DNA from: an uncultured Ruminococcus sp.
GTDB lineage: Bacteria > Bacillota > Clostridia > Oscillospirales > Ruminococcaceae
DNA length: 36,827 bases
NCBI GenBank assembly: GCA_947175975.1
Contig: CAMWOX010000002.1
Location: 1 to 36,827, forward strand
Direction of reading: 5' to 3'
Part shown: positions 7,499 through 15,283 of the stretch, one piece after another
Position numbering within the stretch: position 1 is the first letter of the stretch
How the letters are laid out: each line of letters opens with the position of its first letter
Translations under genes and position numbers: made by a program
Notes under the pieces: model-generated
What the model saw: only the letters and a program-made list of their open reading frames with translations
Database searches by the model: none
What the model was told of the DNA's origin: nothing

Positions 7499-8292
7499 TC
7501 AGAAAAATAACAGATCCGGAGGAGTTGGATGTTTCGCTTTTGTGTCAGAGCTGGAGAGGACGCAATATCTATGCGTATTATAAGGCTTATGGTCTGGATT
7601 ATGATTTCTGCGAATTTTATCAGGTCGGTGCAGCAGGTATTTTATTAAGATTTAATAGTACTGTTCTGACAATGAATACTGATCCGGGCGAAATAGCCGA
7701 TCTGGCATTGTTGCTCCGGATGATGCAGCCATTCCGGATTGAATCTGATCTTGTAGGAGAATTATGCGAATTTTTGCCGGAGTATATGCCGCTGCACCGG
7801 ACGACATTTCAGCTCCAACCAGGAGAAGAAAATTTATTGCAGGCACAAGAGGCGGAAGCATGTATTGATTTCAACCCGGATCTGGAACAGGTCTATCAGA
7901 TTTTACAGGCAGGTTTTCCGCACTTGCAGGATTATGCACTGTGGCTGACAGATACTTCTCATAGATGCCGTCATGGAATCAGTCATGTGCTGACTTATAA
8001 GAATAGTACAACAGCAAGTATGTTATTTGATATTGAGAATCATGTTCTGATCGGACAGGTTGCTACACGTCCTGAAGCAAGGGGACTGGGACATGCCCGG
8101 ATGTTTCTGAGATGGCTTGCAGGCTGGCTTGCACAGTTGGATAAAACGGCTGTACTGTATGCATTGGACATCCGGCGGAGTTTCTATCAGGAAATCGGCT
8201 TTGTGCCGGTTGCAGAAGAATTTGTACTCGAACACTGCGAACCGGAGAAAAATAATACTATTATCATGAAAGGATTACTTGGAAATGCGTGA
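7495..8292 (+). CDS. GNAT-family N-acetyltransferase
   Basis: A 265-residue protein whose C-terminal half carries a GNAT fold. Acetyl-CoA-binding motif A is readable as IGQVATRPEARGLGHARMFL (about residues 182-201), followed by a helix and the B-region YALDIRRSFYQEIGFVPV. The N-terminal 110 residues are less conserved and probably form a second GNAT-like lobe. The acceptor is unknown; candidates are small amines, peptides or antibiotics. The ATG overlaps the preceding M42 stop by 4 nt (ATGA), and the next gene begins inside its own 3' end, so it belongs to the murD operon. Confidence 0.82.
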   Translation: MIRKITDPEELDVSLLCQSWRGRNIYAYYKAYGLDYDFCEFYQVGAAGILLRFNSTVLTMNTDPGEIADLALLLRMMQPFRIESDLVGELCEFLPEYMPLHRTTFQLQPGEENLLQAQEAEACIDFNPDLEQVYQILQAGFPHLQDYALWLTDTSHRCRHGISHVLTYKNSTTASMLFDIENHVLIGQVATRPEARGLGHARMFLRWLAGWLAQLDKTAVLYALDIRRSFYQEIGFVPVAEEFVLEHCEPEKNNTIIMKGLLGNA

Positions 8293-9577
8293 ATTGTCAG
8301 ATTTTTTTCAGATTGACAAAAAATTGCAGAAACTGGCTGACAAAGCAGAATCCAATTGCAAGGAATGCTTTGCACAGATTGAAAAAACAGCAGCATATAA
8401 TTCCGCAAAAGTATTGAAAGCTTTTGCAGACCAGAGAGTCAGTGAAGCTTGTTTCGGAATCAGTACCGGCTACGGCTACGGCGATCTCGGCAGGGATGTA
8501 CTGGATCAGGTCTGGTCGCAGGTACTCGGTACGGAGGATGCGTTGGTCAGACATAATTTTGTTTCCGGAACACATGCCCTGAGTGTGGCATTATTTGGCT
8601 TACTGCGTCCTGGAGATCAGATTGTATTTGTGACAGGAACACCTTATGATACACTTCATGAAGTAATTGGCATTACGGGCAATTCGGGTAACGGATCACT
8701 GAAAGATTTCGAAGTAACACATAAGATTATTGATCTGGATCAAAATGGCAAAGTAGATCTGGAATCTGTGAGAAAAAATATTGCCGGAGCGAAAATTGCC
8801 TATATTCAGCGTTCCAGAGGTTACTCTCTTAGGGTGGCATTTACGGTTTCAGAAATCGCCGAAATGTGTCAGGTCATCCGGAAAGCAAATCCGGAAGCGA
8901 TTATCATGGTAGATAACTGCTATGGAGAATTTGTGGAAGAAATTGAACCGCCGCAGGTAGGGGCAGATATTATCATCGGCTCTATGATCAAGAATGCAGG
9001 CGGCGGCATTGCCCGGACGGGCGGCTATATCGCCGGAAAGTCTGATCTTGTCAGATTATGTGCCTATCGTTTGACCTGTGTGGGACTTGGAAAAGAAGTC
9101 GGCTGTACACTCGGGATGAACCGGGAGCTGTTCCAGGGATTGTATCTTGCACCGGATGTGACGGCAAATGCATTGAAAACAGCTTGTTTTGCATCAGAAT
9201 TATTCACAGCACTGGGATTTCACTGCACACCTGCAAGAAATGCTCCCAGGGGCGATATTGTCACAGCAATTGCATTAGAAACACCAGAAAATTTAGTTGC
9301 ATTCTGTCAGGGCATTCAGAAAGGTTCTCCTGTGGATGCACATGTGACACCAGAACCCTGGGATATGCCCGGCTATGACAGCAAGGTAATCATGGCGGCA
9401 GGTGCATTCACAAATGGGGCTTCGATTGAACTCTCTGCAGATGCACCTTTGAGAGAACCTTATGCTGTCTGGATGCAAGGCGGATTGAGCTGGCACAGTG
9501 CAAGAATCAGCATTTTGTTAGCTGCACAGGAAATGCTTTCCCGGAATTTGATTCATCTTGGAAATATTGCAGAATGA
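8285..9577 (+). CDS. Met_gamma_lyase / aluminium-resistance family PLP-dependent enzyme
   Basis: A 430-residue fold-type I PLP enzyme of the family annotated as methionine gamma-lyase or aluminium resistance protein (YnbB-like, PF06838). Visible hallmarks are GISTGYGYGDLGRDVLD, RHNFVSGTHALSVALFG, VDNCYGEFVE and the Schiff-base Lys236 in SMIKNAGGGIARTGGYIAG. The ATG at 8285 is preferred to the TTG at 8279 because AAAGGA at 8269-8274 gives normal spacing. It overlaps the end of the GNAT gene by 8 bp and is the last gene of the run. The true reaction of this family is not well established; sulfur amino acid or peptide-derived substrates would suit the peptidase neighbours. Confidence 0.88.
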   Translation: MRELSDFFQIDKKLQKLADKAESNCKECFAQIEKTAAYNSAKVLKAFADQRVSEACFGISTGYGYGDLGRDVLDQVWSQVLGTEDALVRHNFVSGTHALSVALFGLLRPGDQIVFVTGTPYDTLHEVIGITGNSGNGSLKDFEVTHKIIDLDQNGKVDLESVRKNIAGAKIAYIQRSRGYSLRVAFTVSEIAEMCQVIRKANPEAIIMVDNCYGEFVEEIEPPQVGADIIIGSMIKNAGGGIARTGGYIAGKSDLVRLCAYRLTCVGLGKEVGCTLGMNRELFQGLYLAPDVTANALKTACFASELFTALGFHCTPARNAPRGDIVTAIALETPENLVAFCQGIQKGSPVDAHVTPEPWDMPGYDSKVIMAAGAFTNGASIELSADAPLREPYAVWMQGGLSWHSARISILLAAQEMLSRNLIHLGNIAE

Positions 9578-9640
9578 TAAAAGATAATTACAAATTAAAT
9601 ACAATTTTCGAAGGATTTTCTTGGGAAATCTTCAAAAAGG

Positions 9641-9669
9641 TTGACATTTTCGCCTGAAACTGTTAAAAT
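9641..9669 (+). promoter_or_regulatory. Promoter of the zinc-ribbon/PASTA pseudokinase gene
   Basis: TTGACA at 9641-9646 and TAAAAT at 9664-9669 are separated by 17 bp. A leader of about 65 nt ends in a near-perfect SD, AAAGGAGG, at 9727-9734. Confidence 0.8.
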
Positions 9670-9741
9670 AAAGTGAGAGTGAAAATAATATTTTTTGTTT
9701 TGCTTTCGGAATTTTAGATCATTCAGAAAGGAGGCGATCCG

Positions 9742-11697
9742 GTGGAAGAAAAAAACCGCTGTTATCACTGTATGGAGCTGAAACCTGAAAGATTCAGGAT
9801 CTGTCCCCACTGCGGTTATGAAGAAGATACACCCTATGATGCGGATTATGCACCGCCTGGCACGGAACTCAAAGGCAGATATATGCTTGGTGTCAAAATC
9901 GGACATAACAGCGAGGGCGCAAATTATATTGGTTATAGTTCGGCAATCGGCTGTAAAGTCCTGATCCGGGAATATATGCCTGTCGGACTTTGTAAACGTA
10001 TCCGTGGACGAGCTACAATCAGTGTTTATCCTGAAAAACTTGTACAGTATAAGGTCTTGATGGCTGAGTTCACAGAGCTGAATAAAAGCCTTGCCAAGAT
10101 GAGAAATCTGCCGCATATTAATCCGACACTGGATATCATCTGTGCAAATAATACAACTTATGTTGTCTATGAATATCTTGAGGGCATCAAGTTAGTAGAA
10201 TATCTCAAAGATAACGCCGGAGAACTGACCTGGAAACAGGTTTCTGAGCTGTTCCCGACGTTCTTTACAACGCTTAGTCTGATGCATAATCATAATGTAG
10301 TCCACAGGGCAATCAGTCCTGATACGATCTATGTGACACCCAAAGGGGAACTGAGACTATGCGGATTCAGCATTTATGCAGTCCGGACAGTGCATCTGGA
10401 ACTGCCAAGTGAGATCTTTCATGGCTACGCTGCACCGGAACAGTATACACCAGGTGCAAAACAGGGGACATTTACAGATGTCTATGCGATCTGTGCGGTA
10501 CTGTACCGGATTCTGACAGGGTGTATGCCGACAGAAGCCACAAGCCGGATTGAAAATGATAATCTGCGTGAACCCTACGAAATGAACCCGAATATCTCAA
10601 AAAGTGTTTCACGGGCGATCATGAAAGGCATGTGCCTGGATGCCACTGCGAGGACACAGACAGTGACAGAGCTTGTGACACAGTTATTTGAACAGGAAGA
10701 ATATAGAACAGAAAGTATTCCTGTCCCGGCTTTGACGGATCCTGTTCACAAAATTTCGCAGAAACAGGATATTCCAGCAAAACAATCTGATATGCATGGA
10801 AAGGAAATCCAGGCATCGGAGAATATCATTGAACGTGTCAAAACGCCTTTGATGTTTGTCATCATGCTGTTATGTGTCCTGCTGATCATCATGATTATTG
10901 TGTTCAGCATGATGCGTTCCGGTTCTGTTACAATTCAGAATCAGTCTTCAGAAACAACAACAACGACAGAGACTGTAACAGAAAATAATATTGTGACAGA
11001 ATCCGATACGGAATCTCCCGAACAAACAGAACAGGCTGGCGACAGTCAGATGCCGCCTCTCATCGGGACAGACTATGAGATTCAGAAACAAAGGCTGGAA
11101 GCGGACGGATGGTTGTATTTAGATCCTGTTTATGAGTATAATGATCTGTACAAAGCCGGAATTATTATTGATCAGGCAGTACCAGCAGGAGAGCCGTTCC
11201 AGAGTGGTTCGACTGTAAAAGTAACCGTCAGCCAGGGTCCTGCTTCTATCATACTTCCTGATTATCAGGGCAAATCTCTCATGCAGTATGAAGAAGAGCT
11301 GGAGGCTTTGGGTCTGACAAATGCAAATTACTATACAGAGGCTGTTCAGAATTATGATTTTGCAAATGGTCAGATCGTGGAGCTGAACAAAGCTGCTGGA
11401 GAAGTATTTGATCTGAGCGGAGAAGAAAAGCTCCGGATTTTTTATGCAAGCAATCCGGAAACAACAATTGTGATTGTGACAGAGACCGTTCCGCCTGCAA
11501 CAGAGCCGATAACAGAACCTGTTACAGAACCAACAGAATTTTTAGAACCACAGGTGACAGAGCCAGATATTCAGACTGCACCGATTCAGGATCCAACACA
11601 GGATGGCGACCTGCCACAGGATCTCACACAGGAAGCACCACAGACTGCACCAATTGATATTATGCCGTTTGAGACTGCACCGCCATTTTTTGAGTAA
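9742..11697 (+). CDS. Membrane pseudokinase with N-terminal zinc ribbon and C-terminal PASTA domains
   Basis: A 651-residue protein starting at GTG 9742 behind AAAGGAGG. In order: a zinc ribbon (Cys7, Cys10, Cys21, Cys24); a Ser/Thr kinase fold (about 45-315); a charged linker; a transmembrane helix (about 371-393); a Thr/Glu-rich spacer; two PASTA-like domains (about 437-498 and 501-571); and a Pro/Thr/Glu-rich tail. The topology would put the kinase fold in the cytoplasm and PASTA outside, as in PrkC/StkP sensors that bind muropeptides or lipid II. The catalytic residues are missing: Arg76 replaces the ATP-binding Lys, HRA (188-190) replaces HRD, Thr195 replaces the metal-binding Asn, and Cys207 replaces the DFG Asp. 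The structural APE (231-233) and DVY Asp246 remain. This points to a signalling scaffold rather than an active kinase. Confidence 0.9.
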   Translation: MEEKNRCYHCMELKPERFRICPHCGYEEDTPYDADYAPPGTELKGRYMLGVKIGHNSEGANYIGYSSAIGCKVLIREYMPVGLCKRIRGRATISVYPEKLVQYKVLMAEFTELNKSLAKMRNLPHINPTLDIICANNTTYVVYEYLEGIKLVEYLKDNAGELTWKQVSELFPTFFTTLSLMHNHNVVHRAISPDTIYVTPKGELRLCGFSIYAVRTVHLELPSEIFHGYAAPEQYTPGAKQGTFTDVYAICAVLYRILTGCMPTEATSRIENDNLREPYEMNPNISKSVSRAIMKGMCLDATARTQTVTELVTQLFEQEEYRTESIPVPALTDPVHKISQKQDIPAKQSDMHGKEIQASENIIERVKTPLMFVIMLLCVLLIIMIIVFSMMRSGSVTIQNQSSETTTTTETVTENNIVTESDTESPEQTEQAGDSQMPPLIGTDYEIQKQRLEADGWLYLDPVYEYNDLYKAGIIIDQAVPAGEPFQSGSTVKVTVSQGPASIILPDYQGKSLMQYEEELEALGLTNANYYTEAVQNYDFANGQIVELNKAAGEVFDLSGEEKLRIFYASNPETTIVIVTETVPPATEPITEPVTEPTEFLEPQVTEPDIQTAPIQDPTQDGDLPQDLTQEAPQTAPIDIMPFETAPPFFE

Positions 11698-11701
11698 GTA
11701 T

Positions 11702-11741
11702 AAAAACAGCTTTCGGGAAATTTCCTGCGAAAGCTGTTTTT
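11702..11741. terminator. Bidirectional intrinsic terminator
   Basis: The arms AAAAACAGCTTTCG (11702-11715) and CGAAAGCTGTTTTT (11728-11741) pair perfectly over 14 bp, with a further inner GGAAA/TTTCC pairing. The A-tract on one side and T-tract on the other let it stop both the pseudokinase transcript and the convergent transcript ending at 11747. Confidence 0.92.
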
Positions 11742-11746
11742 GTTGT

Positions 11747-13414
11747 TTAAAAAATATTTTCAGAATAAATCCAGACCTGATAGTGTTCTTCAAAATCCGG
11801 TAAATCCAGATAGATTATTTCATGCGGCTGTTGTGCAATCGGCGGATTGCCGTTCGTCACCAAGCCTGCTTCTAAATCCGTCATCAGTACAAAATAGTTT
11901 TCCTGACCCAGCTGATCTTCATACCAAGTCACATTGCTCTGATAATAATATCTTTTGTAGAATCCTTCCTCATTGATGTCAATATCACGGCACTGGATTC
12001 TGGAATCTGACACAATCGTCAGACCATTGGCATTCCAGAATGTCGCATACCCATAGCTCAAATCCAGATCTTCCAGTTGTTCTGCCAGTTGATACAGAAT
12101 ATTCTCAGAAGTGTTGTCCATGGGCATTCCTGCGATTGTAAAGACATGCAGACAGGAGACAATATAAATCGGGACGGATAATAAAATAGAAATTCGTTTC
12201 AGATCTGCCTGTGAGACTGCCCAACGCAGAAATGCGGCAGAAACAATAACAGACATTGCAACAATTGGTGATAATCTCCAGTTTGCGACAGATAATCTGC
12301 CCACTACATAGCCAAGCAGGATTAATCCGGTCATGAACCAATATGTCAGAATCAGGATTTTTAATTTTCTATCCTGGATTTTGGAATAACAGCACAAGGC
12401 AATCACAGGGAGAATGAGTAAAATCATTCCCATGACAATAATTAATAATGATTGGATACTGGCAACACTCATCAAAGGATCGTTTTCAGCTGCCTCTGCA
12501 CCCAGAAGTGACACCCATGCTGTCGGGAATTTAAGCAGATTGCCGATCCAGGTGTTCATGTCAGAATACGAAGAGTAAGATTCCTGATAGCCTGCTGTAA
12601 TATCTCCGGCAAGGCAATTGGTAAGCAGATAGCCAATACACATTCCGAGGGACATGATGATGATCAGCAATAAAGTATCCAAATTGCGGAAAGTACATAA
12701 TTTTGTAGTCCTGTCCAGAAAACGCTCACAGAATACGGCTGCAATGACTGGCACTGCAAAAATTGTAACGGCAATAATCTGGTCACTGCATGTGAGAATC
12801 AGCCAGATAAAAATCAAGATAGTATCAATAACTGTGAAAATTAGTGTTTTTTTATTCCGTTTCAGTTTTTCTGTTTCTATAAGATTCATCCGATGAAATA
12901 CAAGCCCTAGTCCTACAAAAAGAAATAATACACCCAGGCTGTAATAGATCGTGTGTCCCCAAAAAATCTCCCGGAGTTTTGTACTTCCGGAACAGATCAT
13001 CAGTACATTGAAGATAGCTCCAGAAATCCAGCCCCAGCTCCAGTGCATCTGCCGAAGCATCCAGATCATTGAAATTGTGAATAACAGGAAGAAAATACAC
13101 ATACCAAATACATGCGTTGTCATGGAAACGCCTGTAATCGGAATCAGCAGTGACATGATTAGACTTGTGCCGAACGGCAGGAGACAGGCATAGGCAAAAT
13201 CTGGATTAAAGATCTTTCCGGCATCGCAAGTCGCTTCTGCCCACATGATTGTATCTGTTGTATCAGAATGAAAACTGCCTCTGGACGGAAACAGCGTATA
13301 ATAGCCGATCAGGATAATTACAAATGCGAGCAGTCCGATGCTTGCTGAAAATTTCAGCACTGGAAGAAATGTTTTTAGTTTTCCTGTCAGTTTTGAAAAT
13401 TTTGAATCTGTCAT
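11747..13414 (-). CDS. Multi-pass membrane protein, possible GT-C-fold glycosyltransferase
   Basis: A 555-residue integral membrane protein with about ten or eleven hydrophobic helices and a soluble C-terminal domain of roughly 110 residues. The first loop after helix 1 carries SFHSDTTDTIMWAEA; acidic residues at this place are typical of GT-C glycosyltransferases such as the PMT, ArnT and GT39-like families, which use polyprenyl-phosphate sugars. The family is otherwise not one I can name. The ATG overlaps the stop of the FAD oxidoreductase gene by 4 nt, so the two are coupled. Pairing with a flavoprotein of the UDP-galactopyranose mutase/amine oxidase type suggests a role in sugar or lipid-carrier modification at the envelope; that is inference. 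Confidence 0.7.
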   Translation of the reverse strand: MTDSKFSKLTGKLKTFLPVLKFSASIGLLAFVIILIGYYTLFPSRGSFHSDTTDTIMWAEATCDAGKIFNPDFAYACLLPFGTSLIMSLLIPITGVSMTTHVFGMCIFFLLFTISMIWMLRQMHWSWGWISGAIFNVLMICSGSTKLREIFWGHTIYYSLGVLFLFVGLGLVFHRMNLIETEKLKRNKKTLIFTVIDTILIFIWLILTCSDQIIAVTIFAVPVIAAVFCERFLDRTTKLCTFRNLDTLLLIIIMSLGMCIGYLLTNCLAGDITAGYQESYSSYSDMNTWIGNLLKFPTAWVSLLGAEAAENDPLMSVASIQSLLIIVMGMILLILPVIALCCYSKIQDRKLKILILTYWFMTGLILLGYVVGRLSVANWRLSPIVAMSVIVSAAFLRWAVSQADLKRISILLSVPIYIVSCLHVFTIAGMPMDNTSENILYQLAEQLEDLDLSYGYATFWNANGLTIVSDSRIQCRDIDINEEGFYKRYYYQSNVTWYEDQLGQENYFVLMTDLEAGLVTNGNPPIAQQPHEIIYLDLPDFEEHYQVWIYSENIF

Positions 13415-15006
13415 GTTTCTGGTGCGCTTTCTTCCGGCTCTCCGGAACTGGTTTCGTGATAGGACTGTTCTGTATTAATATTCCAGATATTGGATTTATC
13501 TGTGTTTCCCGTGAGAATATTTTTTACGGTCTCAAATGATGTAATCATGGAATGATCCATATTGTTATAGCGATGCTGTCCGTTGCGTCCCACACAGTAG
13601 AGGTTTTCAAACTGGTTCAGATACTGGATTAATTCATCCATGTGTTCGTAAGTATCGAAATATGCCGGATATGCTTTTTTGACTTTTTCCTTGTGATAAG
13701 CAAAAACTTTTGCGCCTTTGTTAAGAATGCCCATTTTCCGGAGTTCTTTCACGGCAAAGACTGCACTCTGCTGATTGGTCAGATTCCAGAATCTGTCTCC
13801 CTCCTGGCAGAAATATTCCAGTCCGATCCAAACTTGTTGTGCTGGATTCTGTACCATATAGGGTGACCAGTTATTGAAAATCTGGATTCTGCCGAGTTTC
13901 ACTCCGGTATCCTGGACATAGATCCAACAATCTGGCACAATATTGCCCAGTGTCGGAATATCCGTCTTGTTTTCCAGTTCCAGACGGTCTACCAGTAAGC
14001 CGATTGTCACAAAATCTCGGTATGGCAGCCCTGCGGCGATTTCTGATTCCCATTCCGGGACATCATTCATACCTGCGATCAGATCTTTGACAGGCATCGA
14101 AGAAATCAGAATATCACAGGGGATTTCCCGCAATTCTTTTGTTTTTGTATTCTGATAAGTAATAGATTCCACGAGATTTCTGCTGTTCGTTGTGACTCGT
14201 TTTACACTGGCATGGAATATTATTTCTCCACCAAGTTTCTGAAATTCTTCCAGTACCGTTTCCCAGAGCTGTCCTGGTCCGTATTTTGGATAATAAAATT
14301 CCTCGATCAGGGAAGTTTCTTTTTTAGATGGGTCTTGTATGCCAGTCACTCTCCGGAACATATCTTCCAGAACGGCTCTGACGGATAAGCCCTTGACTCT
14401 TTGTGCGCCCCAGTCAGCGGAGATCTCCGAGGGATGCCGTCCCCAGAGTTTTTCTGTGTATCCTTCAAAGAACATGGAATATAATTTTCTTCCGAAACGG
14501 TTGATATAGAAATCTTCCAAGGAATTTTCCGGTTTTTTTAATGCCGTTGCCTGCAAATAGCTTGCACCTGCCTGCATGGTCGTCACAAAACCCATATTCT
14601 TGAGTGTGTCCCATTTGAGGGAAACCGGATAATCAAAAAATTTTTTGTGATAATAAATTCTGGAAACACGGTTTCTTATAAGCATGACTCTATCTGTCTG
14701 TTCCGGATCGGCACCACCGGGAATTAATTTCTTCTTGCGTCCTAATTGAATATCATCATAGGACGGCTCGCCCTGAAAGGGCATCAATTCGCCCCACCAG
14801 TCCATTACCTGCTGATTTTTGGAGAAAAACCGATGACCGCCAATGTCCATCCGGTTATTTTTATAATTGACAGTTCTGGAAATACCTCCTGCAACGCCGG
14901 TTTCTTCGTAGATTGTCACATGATACTGATTTTTACCTTGCCGGAGCAGTTCCAGACCTGCTGTCAATCCGGCAGGCCCTGCACCGATAATGGCAACTTG
15001 CCACAA
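13411..15006 (-). CDS. NAD(P)/FAD-dependent oxidoreductase (amine oxidase / protoporphyrinogen oxidase-like)
   Basis: A flavoprotein of about 531 residues. It opens directly with the Rossmann dinucleotide-binding motif VAIIGAGPAGLTAGLELL, followed by YEETGVAGGISRTV and DIGGHRFFSKN, which are typical of the amine oxidase / UDP-galactopyranose mutase-like superfamily. CVGRNGQHRYNNMDHSM near the C-terminus is the second FAD-contact segment. The start is set at TTG 15006 because GAGGTG stands 6 bp before it; an in-frame TTG at 15027 would add seven residues. The last 25 residues are Glu/Ser-rich and probably disordered. It is coupled to the downstream membrane protein by a 4-nt overlap. The substrate is unknown; a polyprenyl- or nucleotide-sugar is plausible. 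Confidence 0.85.
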   Translation of the reverse strand: MWQVAIIGAGPAGLTAGLELLRQGKNQYHVTIYEETGVAGGISRTVNYKNNRMDIGGHRFFSKNQQVMDWWGELMPFQGEPSYDDIQLGRKKKLIPGGADPEQTDRVMLIRNRVSRIYYHKKFFDYPVSLKWDTLKNMGFVTTMQAGASYLQATALKKPENSLEDFYINRFGRKLYSMFFEGYTEKLWGRHPSEISADWGAQRVKGLSVRAVLEDMFRRVTGIQDPSKKETSLIEEFYYPKYGPGQLWETVLEEFQKLGGEIIFHASVKRVTTNSRNLVESITYQNTKTKELREIPCDILISSMPVKDLIAGMNDVPEWESEIAAGLPYRDFVTIGLLVDRLELENKTDIPTLGNIVPDCWIYVQDTGVKLGRIQIFNNWSPYMVQNPAQQVWIGLEYFCQEGDRFWNLTNQQSAVFAVKELRKMGILNKGAKVFAYHKEKVKKAYPAYFDTYEHMDELIQYLNQFENLYCVGRNGQHRYNNMDHSMITSFETVKNILTGNTDKSNIWNINTEQSYHETSSGEPEESAPET

Positions 15007-15049
15007 TGAAAACACCTCACTTTTCAATTCTTCTATTCCTTAAAATTTT

Positions 15050-15190
15050 TCAGATATGCACATGTTCACTTTCGATTGTGATATAATTTTTCCGGAATCG
15101 TCTGGAAAAACGATCTGCAAGACGGAATACTGCCCATACTGTCAGAATGGACGCAGTGAGCAGTCCGATCATTCGGCATAGATCTTTCAT
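15050..15190 (-). CDS. 46-residue single-pass membrane microprotein
   Basis: A small ORF of 46 codons beginning at ATG 15190 with AGGAGG 7 bp upstream (15198-15203) and a perfect consensus promoter at 15239-15267. The product starts MKDLCRMIGLLTASILTVWA, giving a hydrophobic helix at about residues 7-24, then a basic segment RFSRRFRK and a short polar tail ending EHVHI. The positive-inside rule predicts the tail in the cytoplasm. No known family is recognised. It is the first gene of the unit that continues with the FAD oxidoreductase (43 bp downstream) and the multi-pass membrane protein, so it may be a small subunit or regulator of them. Strong initiation signals make it a credible gene. 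Confidence 0.72.
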   Translation of the reverse strand: MKDLCRMIGLLTASILTVWAVFRLADRFSRRFRKNYITIESEHVHI

Positions 15191-15238
15191 AAAAAAACCT
15201 CCTGTTATGCTGTAAAATTTAGATAATCTGCTGAATTT

Positions 15239-15267
15239 ATTATAGCATGAATTTTAGAATTTGTCAA
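15239..15267 (-). promoter_or_regulatory. Perfect-consensus sigma-A promoter for the microprotein-oxidoreductase-membrane protein unit
   Basis: On the minus strand TTGACA (15262-15267) and TATAAT (15239-15244) are separated by exactly 17 bp. It lies immediately downstream of the VanY-type gene and gives the following three genes their own strong promoter. Confidence 0.9.
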
Positions 15268-15283
15268 GACTGCTAGAATTAAT

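Noticed and set aside
9601..9640. A hairpin (GAAG/CTTC with inner pairing) between the PLP enzyme gene and the pseudokinase promoter
   Set aside because: It has a bulge and is followed by A rather than T on the + strand, so it does not qualify as a terminator of the murD operon.
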